Shown: positions 1 through 10,524, counted from the stretch's first letter. The stretch is DNA of 64,000 bases from Actinernus sp. WN-2022 (GCA_030867875.1 JAOWCC010001634.1:3741258-3805257), one strand, 5' to 3'. Numbers and translations are program-made. The notes: generated from the letters alone by a model not told the origin.

Positions 1-258
1 TATCCGGGCTTTCCAGGCTTTTTTGGACCTATTTGAAACTTTTCATTGTTTCCAGGCTTTCCCGGATTTTCCAGGCTTCCCCGGATTATCCGGGCTTTCC
101 AGGCTTTTTTGGACCTATTTGAAACTTTTTATTGTTTCCAGGCTTTCCCGGATTTTCCAGGCTTCCCCGGATTATCCGGGCTTTCCAGGCTTTTTTGGAC
201 CTATTTGAAACTTTTCATTGTTTCCAGGCTTTCCCGGATTTTCCAGGCTTCCCCGGAT
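1..258. repeat. 86-bp tandem repeat, three copies
   Basis: The same 86-bp unit starts at 1, 87 and 173 with near identity. Each unit holds the sub-motif TTCCAGGCTTTCCCGGA twice in slightly varied form, so the array is repeated at two scales. The open frames across it come from the repeat and are not genes. From 259 to 376 the sequence is degenerate, built from similar CCGGAAAA/CCAGGCTT pieces in both orientations, and it abuts the 5'-truncated LINE. Confidence 0.9.
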
Positions 259-376
259 TTTCCCTATGTGCAAAATTCCGGGGAAAGCCTGGAATGGCTT
301 CCGGGCTTCCCCGGAAAATTTTCCCTGCTTTTTCCCCGGAAAAGCCTGGATTTTCCGGGCTTTTGGTGCAAGGGTA

Positions 377-1661
377 GGAAACTATAGGCCTATAGCTATT
401 ATATCTGTCTTCAGTAAAGTTCTTGAGAAACTGATCCATAATCAGCTTATGTTTTTCCTAGAAAAGCAAGGTATACTGTATAATTATCAATTTGGATTTA
501 GGAAAGGCTACTCAACTGAGCATGCAATTTTAGAAACAGTAGAGAACCTAAAAACAGCTATAGATGAAGGTAAAATAACTTGCGGAATATTCTTGGATTT
601 TTCCAAAGCATTCGACACAATAAATCATGAGATACTGCTTGCAAAGATGTACAAATATGGAATCCGAGGATTACCCCCATGCCTGGTTTACCAGTTACCT
701 AAAGGATCGGAAACAATATGTAAAAATAGATGATATAGTATGTGGTATTCCTCAAGGATCTACGTTAGGTCCCCTGCTATTCCTGCTATATATAAATGAT
801 CTTCCAAACTCGTCTAAGAAACTGCTATTTAGAATATTTGCAGATGATACTAATATTTTTTATTCTTCAAAAAACCTGAACGAATTAGAAAGGGTTATAA
901 ATGATGAACTTGTTAATGTTCTAAAATACTGTGCTGCTAACAAACTTTCAATCAACTTTAAGAAGACAAATTATATGCTAATTACATCCCCTAGAAAAAA
1001 GCCTAATATATCCATAACAACATGTAATATAGAAGAAAAAACGCAGATAAAATATTTAGGTGTTTTTATTGACAACCATTTACAATGGAATGCACAAATA
1101 AAACATGTTAATAATAAACTTGCAAAGAATATAGGTATTTTAAATAAACTTAGATACTATGTACCTATTAGCACACTTAAGCAACTTTACTATACCCTGA
1201 TATATCCATATATTAATTACGGCCTGATGAGCTGGGGCACTGCTTGCCAATCTCGGTTACAAGTAATTAAAACAAAACAAAATAAATGTATCCGCACTAT
1301 ATTTTTTGCTAAAAAAAGAGAGAGTGCTGCTCCATATTATAAGCTCCTTGATATACTTAATGTTGAGAATGCCTTTAACCTTAAAATCTCTACTCTTATT
1401 CATAAAATTAAATATGTTAAAACAGATATTCCCCTAGCCTTTGCTGAATTAATCCCATCTGTTTCAGAAATCCATAACTATGATACTAGATATGCTTTAA
1501 AGAATCTATACAGACCAGCTTCTAGGACAAACTATGGCTTATCAAGATTTAAGACCCTTGCATCAAGAATATGGGAAAAAATCCCTCTGAAAATCAAAAA
1601 CTTATCACATAGTGGCTTTAAAAAAGAATACAAACTGTTCCTACTTGACAGCCAGCTATAA
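377..1661 (+). pseudogene. Non-LTR retrotransposon reverse transcriptase, 5'-truncated and frameshifted
   Basis: Reverse transcriptase of a LINE of the CR1/L2/jockey type. The reading starts inside the RT domain at NYRPI and continues through motif A (IFLDFSKAFDTINH), the QG-containing motif B (GIPQGSTLGPLL) and the catalytic FADD box. It ends with the usual C-terminal thumb/connection (YLGVFIDNHLQWN, then RTNYGLSRFKTLASRIW). The first part is in frame 2 and the rest in frame 3; the switch lies at about 672-690, near a run of five C. The endonuclease domain and ORF1 are absent, so this is a 5'-truncated dead copy. It is inserted in the Gypsy pol gene that resumes at about 2181. Family assignment is by motif only. 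Confidence 0.9.
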
Positions 1662-2180
1662 TGATAATATTATTTTCATAAAGTTGGCATATATGACTAC
1701 TACATTCTTGAGAAACTTATTTACAGCGTTAGTATTGTTATAGTAACATAAGTATCAACATTAGCATTAGATTATTATATTCAAGAAATTATGAAACTTG
1801 AGAAACATTAGCATTAGGATTATTATATTCATGAAATTATTTATATGTAAACTAATTATAGCAATATTTCTTTTTGTATTACCAACACCCCTTTCCTCTG
1901 CTCTTTTTCTTATTTCTTTTGTATAATTCCTCTGGAATCTATTTCCTCAATTTCTTCTCTGCACGTTTTCCTATTTATATAATTCTTCTTTTTTCCCCTC
2001 GACTATTATACCTATGGTAGTGATCAACTCGAAAGCCTAGCGGCTACTTTGACCACTACGCACATCTAACCTAGCTCATTAAATTTAATAGCTTATATTA
2101 TCATTCCTTTTTCCTACATATTTGTAAATTCTATTTAAAAAAAAGGAAAAATAGTGCAAAATAAATGAATCTAATCTATA
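1662..2180 (+). mobile_element. LINE 3' untranslated tail
   Basis: AT-rich sequence without coding potential between the RT stop codon and the start of Gypsy homology. It contains a strong hairpin at 2017-2059 and an A-rich stretch near 2137, as expected close to a LINE 3' end. The exact 3' terminus is not resolved. Confidence 0.65.
2017..2059 (+). other. Hairpin in LINE 3' tail
   Basis: GTAGTGATCAA at 2017-2027 pairs with TTGACCACTAC at 2049-2059 with one mismatch. An inner AGCC/GGCT stem around TAGC lies between them. A stem-loop near the 3' end is common in LINEs whose own RT recognises the RNA tail; that role is inferred here. Confidence 0.6.
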
Positions 2181-2475
2181 GAGTATAGCCCTGGAAAAGA
2201 CAACCCAGCGGACTACATATCACGACACCCTTCAAAACCGAACATCTTATCAAGCCGTGAAGAGAAGATTGCAGAAGATTATGTTAACTTCATCTCCGAG
2301 ACATCAGTACCCATAGGCATCACTCTCGAGGAGGTGCAAGTCGCAACAGCTTAAGACCGTACGCTACAGGCAGTCATCAGCATGATACAGACAGGACGGT
2401 AGCATGACGCCAAGAAATACAAAGGTTCAAACGGAGTCGACACTGCCGTCCTCCAACAGTACCGAAGCATTGAAG
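2181..2475 (+). pseudogene. Gypsy-type pol, end of RNase H and connection region (part 1)
   Basis: The frame reads SPGKDNPADYISRHPS, the hallmark at the end of RNase H in Gypsy/Ty3 retrotransposons. It continues as the linker towards integrase, with in-frame stop codons, for example TAA after EEVQVATA and TAG after IQTGR. Homology stops near 2475 and resumes in the same element at about 3826, so the pol gene was split by an insertion. Its 5' side is cut by the LINE. Non-functional. Confidence 0.85.
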
Positions 2476-3825
2476 TTTTCTAACGGAACAAGTGAAGTCG
2501 GAAAGCGTATTGATAACGGCTTAAGAGCATGAATATCGTAGGTGTCGGGTTTTTGTTTATTCTTGGCATGTCATTTGTGCTTAGATGCCAGCATGCAACG
2601 GTGTATGTACATAACGGGTTACTGAGAGATCTAATCATCTCGCCGTTGTGCAGCAGTCTGAGTGCAAATTTCATCCAATTGTATTATTTATTAAGGAATT
2701 AGTTTAAGGTCTTAACCCGCGAGACCATGTGCTACTGCATTCGATCGGGGAATACGTTTTTTTTTCCTAAAGAAGGTTTTATCTCTGGGTTTTTCGTAAC
2801 GGGCGGAGCACAAATTAGATATTTGTTATTTAGACAACACCTTATTATAGTCTGATTTAAAAACTAAGTGTAAAACTGTAACACATGAACTATAACTCTT
2901 TGCGGTCACACCGCCTAGTGTAAACTGATCATTGTGATACACGTTAAGTGTACAAAGCTATTATAATATTGTGAAGTGTAAATCTTTCTGAATTACGTGA
3001 AGTATACATAGTTGTTATAACATATGAAGTGTTAAGTCATTGTGACACACGTGAAGTGAAGTGACACACGTGAAATGAAGTGACACACGTGAAGTGTAAG
3101 TGATATGACACACGTGAAGTGTAAGCTGTAACAACACATGAAGTGTAGGTCATTGACACACGTGAAGTGTAGGTCATCGTAACACATGTGAAGTGTAACC
3201 GGTTATGACACGTGAAGTGTAAATGATGTGACACACGTGAAGTGTAAGCTGTAATAACACATGAAGTATAGGTCATTGACACACGTGAAGTGTAGGTCAT
3301 TGTGACACACGTGAAGGGTAAGCAGTTATGACACGTGAAGTGTAAGTGATCTGACACACGTGAAGTGTAAGCTGTAACAACACATGAAGTGTAGGTCATT
3401 GACACACGTGAAGTGTAGGTCACTCTGACACACGTGAAGTGTAAGTCATTGTGACACATGTGAAGTGTAAGTAATCGTGACACACGTCATGTGTAAGCTG
3501 TTATATATAACACATGAAATGTAGGTCATTGACACACGTGAAGTGTATGTCACTCTGACACACGTGAAGTGTAAGTCATTGTGACACATGTGAAGTGTAA
3601 GTCATTATGACACATGTGAAGTGTTAGTCATTGTGACACAAATACCTGTTATAGACAAGATGTAATTATAAGTGGGAACTCTTCGTGGACATGATTCTTA
3701 GTTATAGTACGTTTGTTGGTAAATTATGTTGTAATAAATCAGATATTGTTGCACGACACGGCGACAGTACAATAACACACTCCATACAGTTGTATTGTTC
3801 TCTATGCGGTAAAGAGTTAATAATT
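2476..3825. mobile_element. Insertion splitting Gypsy pol, containing a satellite
   Basis: Between the two halves of the pol gene lies about 1.35 kb with no pol homology. Its central part is the satellite at 2990-3640. No terminal inverted repeats, poly-A tail or clear target duplication were seen, so the class of the insert is unknown. Boundaries rest on where the pol reading stops and restarts and may be off by tens of bases. Confidence 0.55.
2990..3640. repeat. Satellite of about 25-bp monomers, each with CACGTG or CATGTG
   Basis: Monomers of the type GACACACGTGAAGTGTAAGT repeat throughout, with more diverged copies upstream to about 2890. A higher-order period of about 123 bp (five monomers) is visible: GTGTAAGCTGTAA recurs near 3119, 3242 and 3365. 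By eye about fifteen monomers carry CACGTG, and others carry CATGTG. The minus-strand open frame at 3037-3483 is only the translated repeat. Confidence 0.9.
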
Positions 3826-5054
3826 CGCGAAGAGCTTACAGTCAACAGCAGAAGCAACCTGATTCTCAGAGACACCAGAATAGTGATACCAGCCAGCCTC
3901 CAAGCACGAGTAGTACAGTTAGCACACGAGGGTCATCAAGGCCAATGCAAAACCAAAGACTTGATCCGCAGTAAAGTTTGGTTCCCTGGCGTTGATGCAG
4001 CAGTAGAGGAAGCCGTCAAGCGGTGCATACCCTGCCAAGCCAACACAACTACACGTATAGTAGAGCGAATCAACATGTCTGACCTGCCCCGTGGTCCCTG
4101 GCTCAACCTTAGCATCGATTTCTGTGGTCCCCTTCCATCAGGCCAGTATTTACTTGTTATAATTGATGAATACTCCCGTTTTCCAGTCGTAGAAGTTGTC
4201 CGCAGCACCGCAGCTGAGACAGTCATCCCAGTAGTAGACAAGATCTTCTGTACGTTTGGCTAACCTGAGCTCCTCAAGTCTGACAATGACATTTAACAGT
4301 CAGGCATGGAACAATTTCCTCAAAACCTGCGGCGTGAAACACCGAAGGATTACCCCACTGTGGCCCAAAGTCAACGCCCAGGCCGAAAGCTTCAACAAAC
4401 CTCTAATGAAAGCCATCAAGGCATCCAAGATCCAAGGCCAAAACTGGATATTTGCCTTGCATCAATTTCTGCGTGCCTACAGGACGGTGTACACCGCACA
4501 CCACTACGACCTTCACACCGCATCGTCTGTTGTTTGGACAAGAAGCACGAACCAAGTTACCTGACTCTGACTCACCAACGCACCCTGATGACAAAGTCAG
4601 CCGTGTCAGAGACAATCTTGCCAAGAACACTATGAAGTTACATGCCGACAAGCGAACACATGCTGAAAAGTCCACTTTGGAGATTGACGATGTTGTTCTC
4701 GTCCGATAACACAAGGCCAACAAACTGTCGACTCCATACGACCCAGCTCCACTTGTAGTCACAGAAAAGAAAGGTTCCATGGTAAGAGCCAAACGAGAAA
4801 GTGGTCCGACCATCACAAAGAACGTATCAATGTTTCATCACTTGCCCCACACCTCAAAGGTCAAAATACCGGAGTCAACCACCTATGACCACCAGAACGA
4901 CATTCCAACCACTGCACAGCAAGAAGAGCAAGAGAAACCGGTTGCTCAACAGCAACTGATCCTTGAAAGACCTAAGCGAGTGACACGGCGACCCCAGAGA
5001 CTGAATAACTGTGAACATTCATACTCAAAGTTAGTCAAAGTACTGTTCAGTTAA
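3826..5054 (+). pseudogene. Gypsy-type pol integrase and C-terminal tail (part 2), broken
   Basis: Integrase of a Ty3/Gypsy retrotransposon. The zinc-binding HHCC domain is seen as AHEGHQGQ followed by CIPCQ. In the core, the first Asp is in LSIDFCGPL, the second in LKSDND after an in-frame TAA near 4261, and the Glu in NAQAESFNKPL in another frame. A GPY/F-like C-terminal region (YDPAPLVV with SMVRAKRE) and a basic tail (RPKRVTRRPQRL) follow, ending at 5054. At least three frame changes and two stops (near 4261 and 4707) make it inactive. Confidence 0.88.
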
Positions 5055-5572
5055 TTTAAGTTGTTAAACGTTGAAGTTCAGGCGTTTGTTCTAGGAGTAA
5101 GATATAGGGACATTCTTAACATTTTGCGGTGAAGCGGTCCTATTCTCGACAGTTTATTTTGTAGTCAGTCTGCTCATAGAATTCACACACAAACGGAAGA
5201 GTTACGCGTTTAATAAAACAGACAACACATCAAAGGTTGAAACGAGCAGAACCTTTCACCGTGTTGCGGGCCGATTCTCAGGCTCCAGTAAGTATATTTT
5301 GTAGTTAGTCTGACCAAACCCGAGGAGGATCACAGCGTTTAAACCATTAAATTAAGCGTTTTAATCACACATGTTTAAATGGGAGGTGCTTACAACAGGA
5401 GATTCGGAAGAATCAAAGAAAGGAAATAATAGCACGGGAAGTTTAAAAAGTTAGCGGGAAATGCAATCGAATCAAACTGTGTGTTTAAAAGTTCGCAGGT
5501 TTTCTTTTGTATTACGCTCGAACCAATCCTCAAGAACATAAAAATCGAAACAAATGGTTGTCAGAACAATAC
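5055..5572. other. Sequence after Gypsy pol, possible LTR remnant
   Basis: No ORF of note. Two weakly similar segments (about 5140-5230 and 5290-5350) share TATTTTGTAGTYAGTCTG. A Gypsy 3' LTR would be expected here, but no LTR termini or second copy are present in the window to define it. Confidence 0.25.
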
Positions 5573-5862
5573 TTAAATGGGCTATGTCATGGTACTGCAC
5601 ATGTATCGAGTAATTGCTCGGTTGGTGGCTGTTAATTGGATAAAAACATTTAAACTTCCCTCCCTCGATGCTTGATTGAAAGGATTTTCAATATTTTTCC
5701 TGGAGACTGTTTATATACACTGTTATTTTTGCATATTTGCTTTGATTTTAAGCATTCCACATGGCCGAGAGGTTCGTTAGTTCATATAAAAATCTGTGGA
5801 AATAGCTGTTTCCGGCCCGGAACGCGAATGTAAAGTCTATTACCGTGACACAGCCCCTTTAA
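5573..5862 (+). mobile_element. TTAA-flanked MITE, copy 1
   Basis: A 290-bp element bounded by TTAA on both sides, with inverted ends ATGGGCTATGTCATGGTA (left) and TACCGTGACACAGCCCC (right). A second copy lies in inverted orientation at 55582-55885. TTAA duplications are typical of piggyBac-like and Kolobok elements. There is no coding sequence, so it is non-autonomous. Confidence 0.85.
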
Positions 5863-6230
5863 TAGGCATTTTTCAGCAACCAATCACGTGCTGATATAAT
5901 CTGTTCGTTGACAAATGAAATAAGTTCGTGATCCCCATGGGGAAGGCTTTGCCATAGATGCTGGAGGGCAAGCTATCTTTTAAAAACGCGGTTTTGGAAA
6001 GCTCGACAATCGATTGGGGGTGGAAAATAGCATTTACAGTCATATTTTGATAATAACACTGCAGATCTCGTACAAGTGCCTTTAAATAAATTAAGCCTGT
6101 TTTTTTGCCCTCCAGTACAACCACGTCATTGCATTCCTGCAAAAGGCCCATTCCCAATATAGACCGAGCACAAGTCGTAATGCTGCGCTATACAGGATTA
6201 TGAAAATGGACTTGTCAAAACTTTTAATTT

Positions 6231-6242
6231 AAGTTAAAACAT
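6231..6242. repeat. 12-bp target duplication, left
   Basis: AAGTTAAAACAT here and again at 8041-8052 flank the Penelope-like inverted pair exactly. Confidence 0.8.
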
Positions 6243-6398
6243 GACTCTCGAATAAACAAAAACCGTGGACGAATATCCTGCTTGTTGAACGTTGGATCTG
6301 TATGAAGATCTAAACAGCCAAATAATAATAAATAGAAGCGAGAAGTCCAAGGACTATAGCAAAGCTGAAACAACGTGTATAGTTTTAAACGTACTATA

Positions 6399-6427
6399 TT
6401 TCGGCTAGCCAAACTAGCCTTCTTCAG
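6399..6427 (-). other. CTGAAGA stem-loop GAAA motif (hammerhead-core-like)
   Basis: On the minus strand CTGAAGA is followed by A, a perfect 6-bp stem GGCTAG/CTAGCC with loop TTTGG, then GAAA. This matches the CUGANGA, stem II, GAAA core order of hammerhead ribozymes. Hammerhead motifs are known in terminal parts of Penelope-like elements. I could not establish stems I and III, so activity is not claimed. Confidence 0.45.
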
Positions 6428-6673
6428 GGACTAGATGTTGTAAGTAGAGAGTTCTAAAACAGGGGGTTACAATATATAGGATTTCACAATATATAGGCTT
6501 TCACAATATGTAAATAGGAAGTGACGCAATGGAATGATACTGGTAAAAAATGATGAAATAATAAAGTGATGTAGATAAGGTAAATAAAGGAAAGTAACAA
6601 ATTACGATAAACTAATGGATACAAAAAACTAATACAATGTGAATAGATGAATAGGAAATAAGGTGAAAGTGAA

Positions 6674-7515
6674 CTAGGTTTCATCACGTCTATTGATGCC
6701 ATGAGGTTCAAGTGTTTTGGCCTTGTCTATAAGGTAGGATTCTCTGGCTTTACGAATCGAGTCTCGTGAGGAATGCGTGAGTTCTAAGGGAATGAGTTGC
6801 ATGTTAGTTTTAGAATGGTTAGGGTTAGAAAGAAAATGTTCTTCAACAGTGGAGGGTTTAGACTTAATGTTAGGTTTGTCAATTGATCGTCTATGTTCGT
6901 TGAATATGTCTTTGAGGCGTCGTTTGGTTTCACCTATGTATTGGAGGTGACAGAGATTACATTGTACCATGTATATAATTTTTTTAGAGTTACAAGTGAT
7001 ATGCGAATGGATTAAACGGGTTTCACCTGTGGAATGGAAAGTGTATTGTTTAAGACCGTTGACGATGTAGGGGCAAGTGGCACAATTTTGCCGGCAACGG
7101 AATGAGCCAAGTGGGAGTGTGCGTGTGGAATGATTAGTAGTGTTATTGGGTAATTGTGATTTAACTAGAAGGTCACGAAGGTTAGGACAACGTCGGTGGG
7201 AAACGAGAGGAAAGCTAACAAAAAGGTTTTTGCAACGATCGGATGAAAGTAGTATATTAAGATGTTTGTGAATTATACGAGAAATGTTAGGAAGTGCTGG
7301 GTTATAAGTGGTAATGAATGGTATACGTTGTGAGTTTTGCGAACGTTTAGTATGTAACGCGTCGTTACGAGCAATGTCAGCAGCGCGCTTTATTTGTCTG
7401 TTAAGAAATGTGCGGTTATAACCTCGTTGAAGGAGATAAGTTTTCAATTCCTAAGTGCGGAGTTTAAAAGCGTTATCGTTAGAGCAAATGCGGCGGAGAC
7501 GGAGAGCTAAACTAA
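6674..7515 (-). pseudogene. Penelope-like GIY-YIG endonuclease domain, 5'-truncated
   Basis: C-terminal part of a Penelope-like polyprotein. Reading from 7515, LALRLRRICSNDNAFKLRT is followed by an in-frame TAG at about 7452, then TYLLQRGYNRTF. Next come the Cys cluster CRQNCATCPYI and the GIY-YIG core (IIYMVQCNLCHLQYIGETKRR). The protein stops at 6674. The N-terminal reverse transcriptase is missing. The GIY-YIG nuclease nicks the target DNA in intact elements. The stop codon and the lack of RT make this copy inactive. Confidence 0.9.
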
Positions 7516-7533
7516 ACGGAGAGCTAAACTAAA

Positions 7534-7680
7534 CTTTCTAACCCTAACCATTCTAAAACTAACATGCAACTCATTCCCTTAGAACTCATGCATTCCTCAC
7601 GAGACTCGATTCGTAAAGCCAGAGAATCCTACCTTATAGACAAGGCCAAAACACTTGAACCTCATGGCATCAATATATAG
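7534..7680 (+). pseudogene. Penelope-like endonuclease C-terminal tail, second copy
   Basis: The last 48 or so codons of the same protein as 6674-7515, on the opposite strand (SKTNMQLIPLELMHSSRDS onward), ending at TAG 7678-7680. It stops a few residues earlier than the other copy because of a substitution. The rest of the element from 7681 to 8040 is 3' untranslated sequence matching 6243-6673 in inverted orientation. Confidence 0.85.
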
Positions 7681-7946
7681 ACGTGATGAAACCTAGCTCA
7701 CTTTCACCTTATTTCCTATTCATCTATTCACATTGTATTAGTTTTTTGCACCCATTAGTTTATCGTAATTTGTTACTTTCCTTTATTTACCTTATCTACA
7801 TCACTTTATTATTTCATCATTTTTTACCAGTATCATTCCATTGCGTCACTTCCTATTTACATATTGTGAAAGCCTATATATTGTGAAATCCTATATATTG
7901 TAACCCCCTATTTTAGAACTCTCTATATACTTACAACATCTAGTAC

Positions 7947-7975
7947 CTGAAGAAGGCTGGTTTGGCTAGCCGAAA
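7947..7975 (+). other. CTGAAGA stem-loop GAAA motif, second copy
   Basis: Same motif in the plus-strand Penelope copy, with stem GGCTGG/CTAGCC (one G-T wobble) and GAAA at 7972-7975. The changed base keeps the stem paired. Confidence 0.45.
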
Positions 7976-8121
7976 TATAGTACGTTTAAAACTATACACG
8001 TTGTTTCAGCTTTGCTATATTCCTTGGACTTCTCGCCTCTAAGTTAAAACATCTTTTGTGTTATTAAACATCGATATTGATCATATAGAGAAAGCGTATT
8101 TCAGACTCGTATGCATATCAC

Positions 8122-8386
8122 AAGGGCACCCAACGAGTACTTTTTGAAATTCGTTTGAAACCAGTTGTATGCAGCTCATCTAGCCATTTTAAGGCGCCTA
8201 CTATGCCTTTTGACGTATTCTAGAAAGCTATTAGCTATTCGGATTTTCTAGGTGGAAATCGCGTCAACCGAAAATACTATGGCAAAATATTCCCGGCCTA
8301 CGAATTTGTTAGTAGTCTAGAACATAAACAAGAATTTTCTAGTCCAAGTAGTTGATGTTGCAAAGTTTTGTGGAGGTACGAATTTT
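8122..8386 (+). mobile_element. MITE of the AAGGGCACCCAACGA family, 3'-truncated
   Basis: Closely matches the left half of the complete copy at 14329-14866, starting AAGGGCACCCAACGAGTAC. Homology ends abruptly at about 8386 where the next inverted-repeat element begins, and the missing half is not found on its far side. Confidence 0.8.
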
Positions 8387-10086
8387 GTCACGTGTCCGTA
8401 TATACAGAATAAATTAAATTGCTTGTGGTTTCGCTGGTGTCGCGAGGTGGTAAGACCCGCGGTCCGGAGATACAGAAAACGCGAAGATTCGGAAGCAAGA
8501 ATACTCGAGTTCCAGAATGGTTAGGCAGCAAGTATACAGGAGAGAGACGCAAATTGGATAAATGCAGTATCAGTTTACAGGAAGGTTGCGTTTTATCTGG
8601 AAGTTTGGTCGTGAAGGGAATTATCATGCAGACCGCAAGGGCAAACATTGTGTTATCTGGTCACGATATTTCAATTCAAGGGGCGATTGGTGAGAGAGTA
8701 ATAACTCAGTGTTCCTTGAGATCATCCTGATATATGAGCTTGTTCAATTTAAATTAAATACTACGTTTTAATAAATAATATTCGGCCGTGTCGCCATTGG
8801 ATGTTCGACTCTACAACACAGTACTGAGTTGATAGCGAGTTATTAAGTCGGCTTAATTTACTGACAGCATGTATGCAAGCTCTAGCTTTATTTTTCCGTT
8901 CTTTAATTTGTAGTTTAATTATGAAGAACAACCACTGAATCATGATCACTCATTCAGTTCGACCTGAGCTGAATGCGTGTTGATGCATGCATAGTTCACT
9001 TGGCTTCTCGAATAAAAAAACACTAAACTGTCCTGTGTAGTATGAAGAACTTTTTAGTTTGACTGCATATAATCATTAAAAATATTCCTCGGTTGAAATA
9101 CAGCCACATCTGTTTATTTTAAATAATGCATTGAAGAAAATGCTACAATGGCAAATGTTGCAGCTGTTTTTAACGGCACTTATTAAAAAAAGATTAAATA
9201 TTCAAAAATTAGTCATGCTTCGTTATTTTTATCTGCGAAGCTAACTGAACAGTTTTAATTCTACACTTAATTACGTGGTTTAGCGTGGTTGATTTAAAAG
9301 ATTTAAACATCGCAAAACATCCCGGCTTTTTTATCCAGTGTAAGTTAGTTGTTAGTTACTGAAGCAAACCTAGCTCCCTACGTATTTTTTATTATTGAAC
9401 GTTTTTACTTTGTAATACTAATTGTTGAATGGTCTTGCCTGATGTGCATGACTTCATACCCGTTGTGTTGTGATTCCAATTTGTACATATCAATCTTTGT
9501 TCAAAAGGTTTCCCAAACTTACTGTTCTCTAGCATTCACTATCTGATATTTTTACCCAATATTTTATAATGAAAACCTGAGGGGAAAAAAGGAAAACAAT
9601 ATGCAGTATATTACACTTGGTTTGAGTTAATAGGCAAGTTTAGTTTGCGCGTGAACGGTGTTGACCTCGTCATTGCGCAATTTTGTATAAACTCAAGACT
9701 GAATAAACAGAAGCAAAGCTTATTTGTTCCGCTCATTTGTCAAGTCAATCAGATGGTTTCCAAAGTCAATCAGATGGTTTCCAAAAAGCTAAAATTGGAC
9801 TCGCCCTACGCGCTCGTGCAAAAAGCACGACCAAACTTCTATAATTAAACGCAAATGTTTACTCGTCAAATCCAGATGAAACGCAACCTTCCTGTAAACG
9901 GATACTGCATTTATCCAATTTGTGTCTCTCTCCTGTATACTTGCTGCCAAACTATGCTGGAACTCGAGTATTCTGGCTTCCGAATCTTCGCGAGTTCTGT
10001 ATTTCCGGGCCGCGGGTCTTACCACCTCGCGACACCAGCGAACCACAAGCAATTTAATTTATTCTGTATATACGGACACGTGACAG
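8387..10086. mobile_element. Inverted-repeat element with ~220-bp arms
   Basis: The left arm at about 8387-8613 (GTCACGTGTCCGTATATAC onward) is the reverse complement of 9868-10086. The arms share a long stretch around TGTCGCGAGGTGGTAAGACC. The middle (8614-9867) has no convincing gene; open frames there are short and AT-biased. No target duplication was seen, so the class is open. Confidence 0.7.
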
Positions 10087-10272
10087 TTATATGTGTGTAA
10101 TTGACTTTTCTGTAAGACTACCTTTCCTGGATCGACTGTATATGTATATTATTAAGAAGTAAGGTGAAGCCGTCCTCATCGGTCTATCTAGAGTGCTCAA
10201 TACCAGGTAGAGCGATGTATAAGAGTAGGTATGGGACGATTAACGTTGATGTAAATACTATATATATATATA

Positions 10273-10442
10273 TATTTAGTATATACCACACGCGCTTTGA
10301 TTGGCTACTCAAACAGTGAATATGATTTCATATTCACCTCAGGGCGAAGCAGCGATCACCTCGCGCGAGTTTTTGTCCATTTGACAGAAGATAAAACAAC
10401 TATTTGTTGCTGGCTATTCACCTGCAGTGTGGTATATACTAA
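10273..10442. mobile_element. Small MITE with ends TTTAGTATATACCACAC
   Basis: TTTAGTATATACCACAC near 10274 and its reverse complement GTGTGGTATATACTAAA near 10424 bound about 170 bp. The interior and the flank to about 10510 repeat the words ATTCACC and GGTGAAT in both orientations. It lies next to TA-rich DNA. Confidence 0.6.
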
Positions 10443-10524
10443 AACAATTATTCACCTCGGTGTCGTAAATATCCACCACTATTCACCTCCACTTCGGTGA
10501 ATAATTGTTAAATATATATATATA

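Larger units (their letters stand above)
6243..8040. mobile_element. Penelope-like element, two copies head to head
   Basis: A minus-strand copy (about 7515 down to 6243) and a shorter plus-strand copy (about 7534 to 8040) share their last ~500 bp as an inverted repeat. The whole unit is flanked by the 12-bp direct repeat AAGTTAAAACAT, so it behaves as one insertion. Inverted terminal segments around 5'-truncated copies are characteristic of Penelope-like retroelements. The left end carries about 95 bp more than the right end. Confidence 0.82.

Noticed and set aside
3037..3483. 148-codon minus-strand ORF in the satellite
   Set aside because: Translation of the CACGTG satellite; composition follows the repeat.
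5873..6157. 94-codon minus-strand ORF between the TTAA MITE and the Penelope pair
   Set aside because: Composition is partly protein-like but no family, start context or splice sites could be assigned.
6399..6427. Calling a complete hammerhead ribozyme
   Set aside because: Only the CUGANGA/stem II/GAAA core is present; stems I and III could not be paired convincingly.
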